This document shows positions 5,506-9,926 of a stretch of 9,926 bases of DNA, one piece after another. A model generated the notes under the pieces. That model made no database searches, was not told the DNA's origin, and saw only the letters and a list, made by a program, of their open reading frames with translations. The number at the start of each line of letters is the position of its first letter. The first letter of the stretch is position 1. Both the position numbers and the translations under genes were made by a program. Origin of the DNA: JBOGZI01 sp050697275 (lineage in GTDB: Bacteria; Actinomycetota; Thermoleophilia; Solirubrobacterales; 70-9); contig JBOGZI010000037.1 in NCBI GenBank assembly GCA_050697275.1, positions 1 to 9,926 of the forward strand, given 5' to 3'.

Positions 5506-6428
5506 GGCGCCAGGGCCTCGATCAGCTCGCCGAGCTTGTCCGGGGTGGTGATCGGAGTCAGGACCGGACAGGTGATCCCGCCCTCGGTGTAGGCGTCGAG
5601 CCGCTCCTTCATCCGCTCGGGCGGCCCGAGGATGAACATGTCCTCGATCAGCTCCCAGGGGGCGAGCTCGGCGGCCCTCTGCCGGTCCTTCGCCTGCCAG
5701 GCCTCCACCATCGGGTCGATCTTCTCGCCGTGGCCGAGCCAGCGGTAAAAGGCCTCGTAGACGGGCACGGTGATGTAGGAGGAGAACATGAACCGGGCGA
5801 GCGGCTCGACCTGCTCGCGCTCGCCGGCCAGGCAGAAGAAGCGGCAGAGCAGCTCGAAGCCCTCGGCCGCGCCCTCGAGCTGCTCGGTCACCTGGGGCAG
5901 CCCGGAGAGCGGCAGGAAGTTTGTGAACGCCCCGTCGGCCTTCTCGACCGCAAGACGAAGCATCTTCCCGCGCAGCGCCGCGAGGGTGATCGGGACCTCG
6001 TCAGCGGGAGCGCTCTCCAGCTTGAAGCCGTCGACCCGCTCCCCCCGCAGCACCGGGCGCAGGAAGTCGATCGTCTCCGACATGCGGGTCAGCGGCCTCT
6101 CCAGCGGCATCCGGTTCCAGCCCTCGACGATCCGGTCCGAGGAGGAGCCGATCCCGAGGGCGAAGCGGCCCCGGGAGGCGTCCGCGAGGGCGGCGGCCTG
6201 CTGGGCGAGCAGCGCGCGGCCGCGAATCGGAACGGCGACCACGCCGGTGCCCAGCCGGGGGCGCTCGGTCCACTCGCAGCAGAGGGCGAGGGGGGTGAAC
6301 CCGTCCGGTCCGTTGGTCTCACCGGACCAGATGTCGGTGTAGCCGGCGGCCTCGGCGCGCTTGACGTGCTGCTCGCTGTCGGCCAGCGAGGTGGCCGGCA
6401 GCGGCAGCGTCAGTCCCCAGCGGCTCAC
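5502..6428 (-). CDS. LLM-class F420-type oxidoreductase
   Basis: Luciferase-like monooxygenase superfamily protein of 308 residues, a TIM barrel that in actinobacteria most often uses coenzyme F420 as hydride carrier. Supporting segments are WGLTLPLPATSLADSEQHV near the start, AEAAGYTDIWSGE (25-37), LGTGVVAVPIRGR (59-71), and AAALADASRGRFALGIGSSS (78-97), the usual cofactor-phosphate loop. The C-terminal part with ILGPPERMKERLDAYTEGGI fits the family end. Start is GTG at 6428, with TAGGGT nine bases upstream in the divergent intergenic repeat. It is the first gene of a coupled pair with the carotenoid oxygenase, so its substrate may be a carotenoid-derived aldehyde, alcohol or ketone; that link is inference. 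FMN use in place of F420 cannot be ruled out. Confidence 0.85.
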   Translation of the reverse strand: MSRWGLTLPLPATSLADSEQHVKRAEAAGYTDIWSGETNGPDGFTPLALCCEWTERPRLGTGVVAVPIRGRALLAQQAAALADASRGRFALGIGSSSDRIVEGWNRMPLERPLTRMSETIDFLRPVLRGERVDGFKLESAPADEVPITLAALRGKMLRLAVEKADGAFTNFLPLSGLPQVTEQLEGAAEGFELLCRFFCLAGEREQVEPLARFMFSSYITVPVYEAFYRWLGHGEKIDPMVEAWQAKDRQRAAELAPWELIEDMFILGPPERMKERLDAYTEGGITCPVLTPITTPDKLGELIEALAP

Positions 6429-6437
6429 GGTGGCGCG

Positions 6438-6443
6438 ACCCTA
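6438..6443 (-). promoter_or_regulatory. Candidate -10 hexamer (TAGGGT) for the oxidoreductase-oxygenase operon
   Basis: On the minus strand TAGGGT is followed by CGCGCCACC and the GTG at 6428, leaving little or no leader. It is part of the left arm of the inverted repeat. No -35 consensus is visible. Confidence 0.4.
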
Positions 6444-6488
6444 CCGTTGAGCTGCGGTCGAGCGCCGCCCGGCCCAGATCGAATCGGA

Positions 6489-6494
6489 TAGGGT
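6489..6494 (+). promoter_or_regulatory. Candidate -10 hexamer (TAGGGT) for the membrane protein gene, leaderless geometry
   Basis: TAGGGT is followed by CGCGCC and ATG at 6501. The six-base gap is the classical distance from an actinobacterial -10 to a transcript that begins at its start codon. No ribosome binding site is present, which agrees with a leaderless message. Confidence 0.5.
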
Positions 6495-6500
6495 CGCGCC

Positions 6501-6992
6501 ATGGACACCTCGGAGCTGCGCCGCTCGGAACTGGTCGGTCTGATCGCCGCGGTGGTCCTGATCGGGAGCCTCTTCGGTGAGTGGTTCTCGCTCGAGACCG
6601 ATCCGAGCATCGTCGAGCGCTCGGAGACCGACGAGAACGATTGGGTCTGCGGGATCGGCAACGGCAGCTGCTCGGCCTTCGACACCTTCCCGATCCTTCG
6701 CTGGCTCCTGCTGGCCGCCGCCTCCGCCCCGATCATCCTCGCCTATCTGGTGATGAGGGGGACGAGGCTGTCGTGGCCGCGCGGCGAGGTGACCGCGATC
6801 GTCGGCCTCACCGCCTTCGTGCTGATCGCCTACAACGGCATCATCGACCGCCCCAACGACGGCCTCGAGGTGAGCCTCTCCTACGGCTACTGGATCGCCC
6901 TGCTCGCCTCGCTCGGGATCTTCCTGGCGGGAGGGTTCCGGGCCGTGGAGAGCGGCGGCGGCGGGCGGCGGAAGCCCCCAGCGACGTTCTAA
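6501..6992 (+). CDS. Four-helix membrane protein of unknown function
   Basis: I do not recognise this 163-residue protein. It has four hydrophobic stretches at about 10-30, 63-85, 95-116 and 127-147. Between the first two lies an acidic loop (about 31-62) with two cysteines, Cys50 and Cys57, in WVCGIGNGSCS, which could form a disulfide if the loop faces outward. The C-terminus is a short tail rich in Gly and Arg. Start ATG is fixed by the TAGGGT-N6 spacing. It is divergent from the oxidoreductase-oxygenase pair through the inverted repeat and ends ten bases before glpX, so some transcription may continue into glpX. Codon use is normal for the window, so it is a real gene; nothing in it names a substrate or partner. 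Confidence 0.8.
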   Translation: MDTSELRRSELVGLIAAVVLIGSLFGEWFSLETDPSIVERSETDENDWVCGIGNGSCSAFDTFPILRWLLLAAASAPIILAYLVMRGTRLSWPRGEVTAIVGLTAFVLIAYNGIIDRPNDGLEVSLSYGYWIALLASLGIFLAGGFRAVESGGGGRRKPPATF

Positions 6993-6995
6993 CGT
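6990..6995 (+). promoter_or_regulatory. Candidate -10 hexamer (TAACGT) for glpX inside the previous stop codon
   Basis: TAACGT contains the TAA stop (6990-6992) of the membrane protein gene and is followed by seven bases and the GTG of glpX. This gives glpX a private leaderless start in addition to read-through from upstream. Confidence 0.4.
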
Positions 6996-7002
6996 CTGGG
7001 CC

Positions 7003-8034
7003 GTGTCGGCCTCCGAAGAGCACGTCATCTCGCAGGACGTCCGCTCCGGCTCGCACCCGGACCGCAACCTGGCGCTCGAGCTGGTCCGGGTGACCGAGGC
7101 GGGGGCGCTCGCCGCGGCTCGCTGGGTCGGCCTCGGCGAGAAGGAGTCGGCGGACGGCGCGGCGGTGGACGCGATGCGGCTGATGCTCGACACGGTGCGG
7201 TTGGATGGCGTGGTGGCGATCGGCGAGGGGGAGCAGGACGAGGCGCCGATGCTCTACAACGGCGAGGAGATCGGCGACGGCAGCCCGCCGGTGGTGGACA
7301 TAGCGGTCGACCCGCTCGAGGGGACGACGCTGACGGCGCGCGGCCAGCCCTCCGCCCTCTCGGTGATCGCGCTCTCGGAGCGGGGGACGATGTTCGATCC
7401 CGGTCCCTGCGTCTACATGTCGAAGATCGCCACCGGTCCCCGTGCCGCGGACCTGATCAGCCTCACCGACCCGCTGGCCGACGTGGTGCGCAGAGTCGCC
7501 GAGCGCAAGGGCGGCGAGCCCGGCGACGTCACCGTGATCATGCTCGACCGCCCCCGCCACGAGGACGCGGTGGACGAACTGCGGGAGGTCGGCGCCAGCA
7601 TCCGCTTCATCTCCGACGGCGACGTGGCCGCGGCGCTGCTCGCGGTCAGCCGGGACACCGGCATCGACCTGCTCTGGGGGATCGGGGGCACCCCGGAGGG
7701 TGTGCTCTCGGCCGCGGCGATCAAGTGTCTCGGGGGCCGGATCCTGGGGCGCCTCTGGCCGCGGGACGACGACGAGCGCCAGGCGGCGGTGGACGCCGGC
7801 TACGACATCGACCGCGTGCTCGACACGGACGACCTGGTCGGCGGCGACGACGTCTTCTTCGCGGCCACCGGGGTCACGGACGGAGACCTGCTCGACGGCG
7901 TCCGCTATCTCGACGACGGTCACGCCACCACCGACTCACTGGTGATGCGCTCCCGCTCGGGGACGATCCGCGAGGTCAAGGCCCGCCACGACCGCCCCAA
8001 GCTGCGCGAGGTGACCGGCGGCATCTACGGGTAG
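7003..8034 (+). CDS. glpX: Class II fructose-1,6-bisphosphatase GlpX
   Basis: Cytosolic metal-dependent phosphatase that turns fructose 1,6-bisphosphate into fructose 6-phosphate, the committed step of gluconeogenesis; in actinobacteria GlpX is often the main or only such enzyme. The 343 residues agree with the family. Key stretches are ADGAAVDAMR (50-59), IGEGEQDEAPMLYNGE (73-88), the metal/phosphate site VDPLEGTT (102-109) with Asp103 and Glu106, YMSKIATGPRA (138-148), ISDGDVAAAL (203-212), and LWGIGGTPEGVLSAAAIK (224-241). The C-terminus ends TGGIYG. GTG at 7003 is chosen because the homology begins soon after (HPDRNLALELVRVTEAGALAAARW) and a -10 hexamer lies seven bases before it. There is no Shine-Dalgarno sequence. 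It converges on a leftward membrane gene with 53 bp between stops. Confidence 0.95.
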   Translation: MSASEEHVISQDVRSGSHPDRNLALELVRVTEAGALAAARWVGLGEKESADGAAVDAMRLMLDTVRLDGVVAIGEGEQDEAPMLYNGEEIGDGSPPVVDIAVDPLEGTTLTARGQPSALSVIALSERGTMFDPGPCVYMSKIATGPRAADLISLTDPLADVVRRVAERKGGEPGDVTVIMLDRPRHEDAVDELREVGASIRFISDGDVAAALLAVSRDTGIDLLWGIGGTPEGVLSAAAIKCLGGRILGRLWPRDDDERQAAVDAGYDIDRVLDTDDLVGGDDVFFAATGVTDGDLLDGVRYLDDGHATTDSLVMRSRSGTIREVKARHDRPKLREVTGGIYG

Positions 8035-8087
8035 GAGACAGGGAAAGCGAGACAGCGGAAGAGACGCCGGGCGACAGGTAGCCGAGG

Positions 8088-9110
8088 TCAGCCCTCAGTC
8101 GGCAGCGCGCCGGTGTCGTCGCGCTCGTGCCGGAGCGAGTTGATCACGGCGCCGGCGAGCATCGCGAGGCTGATCGCGTAGAACCAGAGCAGCGCGACGA
8201 GGATGAAGCCGATCGTCCCCCCGATCCGGTTCAGGTCGGAGATGTTGGAGAGGTAGAGCGGGAAGACGTAGTTGCCGATCGAGATCACGCCGGCGAAGAA
8301 GAGCGCGCCCGGCCAGACCGAGCTCCACGGCAGGTGTCCCTTCGGCACCGCCCAGTAGATCGAGCTGACGATCGCGAAGGTGACCACGAAGCCGCCGACG
8401 ATCAGCACGATCGTCCGGGTGGGCCCGATGTCGGAGAGGCCCAGCGGCAGGTCCTCGGCGCTGGAGACGGCGAAGCCCTCGATCGTGGGAATGATCACGC
8501 TCGCCGCCAGCAGCAGGGTGAGGCCCACCAACATCACGAAGGAGAAGCGCTTCTGCTCGACCCAGCCGCGGCACTGGACGTGGTAGATGCGGCAGAAGGC
8601 GGTGTCCATCGCCCCCCAGAACGAGGCGCCGATCCAGAGCCCGCCGATCGCCGCCGCGACGCCGATCGTCGTCGAGCTGTCCCGCACCCGGTGGATCGCG
8701 TTCTCGAGCGCCCCCTGCTCGATGTTGGGGAAGAGGCGCTGGATGTCGATGATCACGCTCTCCTCGATCTCCGGGCTGTTTACGAGCTGGCCGAAGACGA
8801 ACAGCACCAGGAGCGCGAACGGGAAGACCGCCAGCATCAGGTTGTAGGCCACCATCCCCGCCAGGCCGGTGATGTTCTCCTTGTAGGCGCGGTTCCAGAA
8901 GGCGATCGCCCAGGAATGGCGCCAGGGCCAGCGGAGGCGCGGCTCGGGCTGCCGGCTGAAAGGCCGCACCCTCATCCGTAACCGGCGCCCGCCGCGGTGT
9001 ACGTACCCGGGCCGGCGGAACTTTCGCGCCGGCTGCATGTTGGTGGGAGGGCGCTCCGATAGTGCGAGGGCCCTCCGCCAGGAGCGACCCGTTTCAGGTA
9101 TGAGGAACAC
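8088..9110 (-). CDS. YihY/virulence factor BrkB family membrane protein
   Basis: Polytopic inner-membrane protein of the family once misnamed ribonuclease BN; the true function is unsettled, with transport suggested. The conserved core starts at ITGLAGMVAYNLMLAVFPF (80-98). Six helices are visible at about 85-107, 147-167, 189-209, 232-254, 265-287 and 297-325, with family segments GGLWIGASFWGAMDTAFCRIY (156-176, partly shown), YWAVP (251-255) and ALLWFYAISLAMLAGAVIN. The start is uncertain: GTG at 9110 gives 340 residues with an 80-residue Arg/Pro-rich leader, ATG at 9038 gives 316, and ATG at 8975 gives 295, closer to the usual family length. None has a good ribosome binding site. It is divergent from rpoD, whose promoter lies just upstream. 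Confidence 0.85.
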   Translation of the reverse strand: MFLIPETGRSWRRALALSERPPTNMQPARKFRRPGYVHRGGRRLRMRVRPFSRQPEPRLRWPWRHSWAIAFWNRAYKENITGLAGMVAYNLMLAVFPFALLVLFVFGQLVNSPEIEESVIIDIQRLFPNIEQGALENAIHRVRDSSTTIGVAAAIGGLWIGASFWGAMDTAFCRIYHVQCRGWVEQKRFSFVMLVGLTLLLAASVIIPTIEGFAVSSAEDLPLGLSDIGPTRTIVLIVGGFVVTFAIVSSIYWAVPKGHLPWSSVWPGALFFAGVISIGNYVFPLYLSNISDLNRIGGTIGFILVALLWFYAISLAMLAGAVINSLRHERDDTGALPTEG

Positions 9111-9152
9111 CCCGCTTTGCGGCGAAGCCGTCCCCCCAGGACGGGTCCCGCG

Positions 9153-9181
9153 TTGACTTCAGAAAATATAGTGGCTACGAT
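9153..9181 (+). promoter_or_regulatory. Housekeeping-type promoter for rpoD (TTGACT-N17-TACGAT)
   Basis: TTGACT at 9153-9158 and TACGAT at 9176-9181 are separated by exactly 17 bases, a near-consensus promoter for the primary sigma factor. It sits in an AT-rich island (GAAAATATAG) that is unusual for this window. Transcription would start near 9188, leaving a leader of about 215 nt before rpoD, and would let the sigma factor drive its own gene. Confidence 0.75.
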
Positions 9182-9187
9182 TCGAAC

Positions 9188-9403
9188 GAACGTTTGAAGG
9201 TCGAAAGGGGAAGCGAATCCCCGAAGCGGCGGCTCCAGCGCGGATGCGGGAAGGCCTCCCGGTCCGCGTTTTCGTCGCCTTGAGGGGCTCAAAGTAAAGG
9301 TTTCACGGAAGCGACCGAGACTGATTCAGGCCCACGAAGTGGGTAGGAGTGCAGAAGGGCAGCCAGGTAAGCAGACCAGACCGAGGAAGGAAGAGCCAGG
9401 CGG
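9188..9403 (+). promoter_or_regulatory. Structured 5' leader of rpoD
   Basis: This 216-base stretch has no gene on either strand that I can support. It holds four simple hairpins on the plus strand: GGGGA/TCCCC (9207-9222, loop AGCGAA), a two-part GC stem (9239-9268), TTGAG/CTCAA (9280-9292, loop GGG) and CCCAC/GTGGG (9331-9343, loop GAA). The last 60 bases are purine-rich, with GAGGAAGGAAGAG ending nine bases before the ATG. I cannot match it to a named riboswitch or RNA family. Confidence 0.5.
9239..9272 (+). terminator. Possible attenuator hairpin with T run in the rpoD leader
   Basis: CGCGGA (9239-9244) pairs with TCCGCG (9263-9268), and inside it CGGGA (9247-9251) pairs with TCCCG (9257-9261) around an AGGCC loop: eleven GC-rich pairs with a small asymmetric internal loop. 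TTTT follows directly at 9269-9272. No plus-strand gene ends upstream, so if it stops transcription it must act on the rpoD leader. The T run is short, so termination may be weak or conditional. Confidence 0.4.
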
Positions 9404-9926
9404 ATGCTAGTAGCGGAAATTCAGGAGCTTGAGGAAGTAAAGACGCTGGTCAACAAGGGCCAACAGTTCGGCGTGCTCACCTACGGCGACGTCGCCGCGG
9501 CTGTTTCCGAGGTCGAGCTGGACGAGTCGGACGTCGAGGACCTCTACGGGCACCTCGAGCGCAACGGGATCGAGCTCGTCGAGGACGTCGATCCCGCCCA
9601 GAAGCAGGCCGAGGCGGTCGCCGCCGAGGCCGGCAAGGGCCGCGGTCGCCGCGCCAAGAAGCAGGCGCTCGACCTGAAGCCCGACATGACCACCGATTCC
9701 CTGCAGCTCTTCCTCAAGGACATCGGCAAGGTGAGGCTGCTGACCGCGGCCGAGGAGGTCGAGCTCGCCAAGCGGATCGAGCGCGGCGACCTCGACGCCA
9801 AGCAGAAGATGGTCGAGTCGAACCTGCGGCTGGTCGTCTCGATCGCCAAGAACTACCGCAACCAGGGGCTGCCCTTCCTCGACCTGATCCAGGAGGGCAC
9901 GCTGGGCCTGGTCCGCGCCGCGGAGA
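9404..9926 (+). CDS. rpoD: Primary RNA polymerase sigma factor (RpoD/SigA), N-terminal part, cut by window edge
   Basis: Sigma subunit that directs RNA polymerase to housekeeping promoters. The 174 visible codons begin with a region 1.1-like acidic domain (residues 5-60, VNKGQQFGVLTYGDVAAAV ... LYGHLERNGIELVE), a feature of primary rather than alternative sigma factors. A basic linker (KGRGRRAKK, 78-86) follows, then region 1.2 (DSLQLFLKDIGKVRLLTAAE, 98-117, through ELAKRIERGD) and the start of region 2 (NLRLVVSIAKNYRNQGLPF, 140-158, and DLIQEGTLGLVRAAE to the edge). Regions 2.2 to 4 lie outside the window. The ATG at 9404 is preceded by a purine-rich GGAAGGAAGAG stretch somewhat far from the start and by an in-frame TAA at 9368-9370. 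The first codons (CTA, GTA, GAA, ATT) are less GC-rich than the rest, common near initiation sites. Confidence 0.93.
   Translation, partial: MLVAEIQELEEVKTLVNKGQQFGVLTYGDVAAAVSEVELDESDVEDLYGHLERNGIELVEDVDPAQKQAEAVAAEAGKGRGRRAKKQALDLKPDMTTDSLQLFLKDIGKVRLLTAAEEVELAKRIERGDLDAKQKMVESNLRLVVSIAKNYRNQGLPFLDLIQEGTLGLVRAAE

Larger units (their letters stand above)
6431..6501. repeat. Perfect 13-bp inverted repeat flanking a divergent intergenic region
   Basis: TGGCGCGACCCTA at 6431-6443 is the exact reverse complement of TAGGGTCGCGCCA at 6489-6501, with 45 bp between. Three more bases match inward (CCG against CGG) if one A is bulged on the right arm. Each arm borders one of the two divergent start codons (GTG at 6428, ATG at 6501) and holds one TAGGGT hexamer. 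It could be a mirrored promoter pair, a two-site operator, or both. Confidence 0.7.

Noticed and set aside
8035..8087. Terminator between glpX and the YihY/BrkB gene
   Set aside because: Only a five-pair stem with a long loop can be drawn and there is no T run on either strand; not supported.
8127..8981. Plus-strand open frame opposite the YihY/BrkB gene
   Set aside because: It reads as a mix of Asp, Glu, Arg and His repeats, the usual complement of a hydrophobic membrane-protein gene.
9165..9170. TATATT on the minus strand as a promoter for the YihY/BrkB gene
   Set aside because: The hexamer is good and would give a leader of about 50 bases to the GTG at 9110, but there is no -35 at 16-18 bases and it lies inside the spacer of the strong rpoD promoter, so it may be coincidental.
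9300..9400. Small stable RNA (RNase P RNA, tmRNA or a tRNA) in the rpoD leader
   Set aside because: Purine-rich patches such as GAGGAAGGAAG look faintly like RNase P RNA, but its conserved cores are absent and no cloverleaf can be folded.

Overview
The window is very GC-rich and densely coded, with many GTG starts, short intergenic gaps and several -10-like hexamers (TANNNT) sitting 6-9 nt in front of start codons, the spacing expected of leaderless transcripts. Together with an F420-type luciferase-like oxidoreductase, an EgtB/EgtD ergothioneine pair and a class II fructose bisphosphatase, this suggests a high-GC actinobacterium. A Thermoleophilia/Solirubrobacterales-like lineage is my best guess, but that is inference and not shown by any marker gene.

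Left edge (1-900): the 5' part of a large serine recombinase gene runs leftwards out of the window. Its start codon lies within a few bases of the broken edge of a rightward gene, of which only the C-terminal part remains (343-747). This looks like one end of an integrated element that landed inside a host gene. A GC hairpin and an overlooked 23-residue single-pass membrane peptide with a clear ribosome binding site follow.

Centre (979-6428): a leftward short-chain dehydrogenase of the HSD10 / type II 3-hydroxyacyl-CoA dehydrogenase kind is divergent from egtB-egtD, which encode the sulfoxide synthase and the histidine methyltransferase of ergothioneine synthesis. egtB has no ATG/GTG/TTG upstream of its essential N-terminal iron-ligand motif, yet a -10 hexamer places an in-frame ATC exactly at a leaderless start position. 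egtD runs head-on into a carotenoid cleavage oxygenase gene, and the two stop codons overlap in one CTAG. The oxygenase is the second gene of a translationally coupled pair (ATGA overlap) whose first gene is an F420-type luciferase-like oxidoreductase.

Right (6431-9926): a 72-bp divergent intergenic region carries a perfect 13-bp inverted repeat whose arms each hold a TAGGGT hexamer next to one of the two start codons. It separates the oxidoreductase from a four-helix membrane protein of unknown function, followed by glpX with its own apparent promoter overlapping the previous stop codon. A convergent YihY/BrkB-family membrane protein gene follows. Last comes a consensus-like housekeeping promoter (TTGACT-N17-TACGAT), a leader of about 215 nt with several hairpins, one followed by TTTT, and the first 174 codons of the primary sigma factor gene rpoD.

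Functionally, the window mixes redox protection (ergothioneine, carotenoid cleavage, F420 redox), central carbon metabolism (FBPase, acyl-CoA dehydrogenase) and core transcription. I see no tRNA, rRNA, CRISPR array or insertion sequence.
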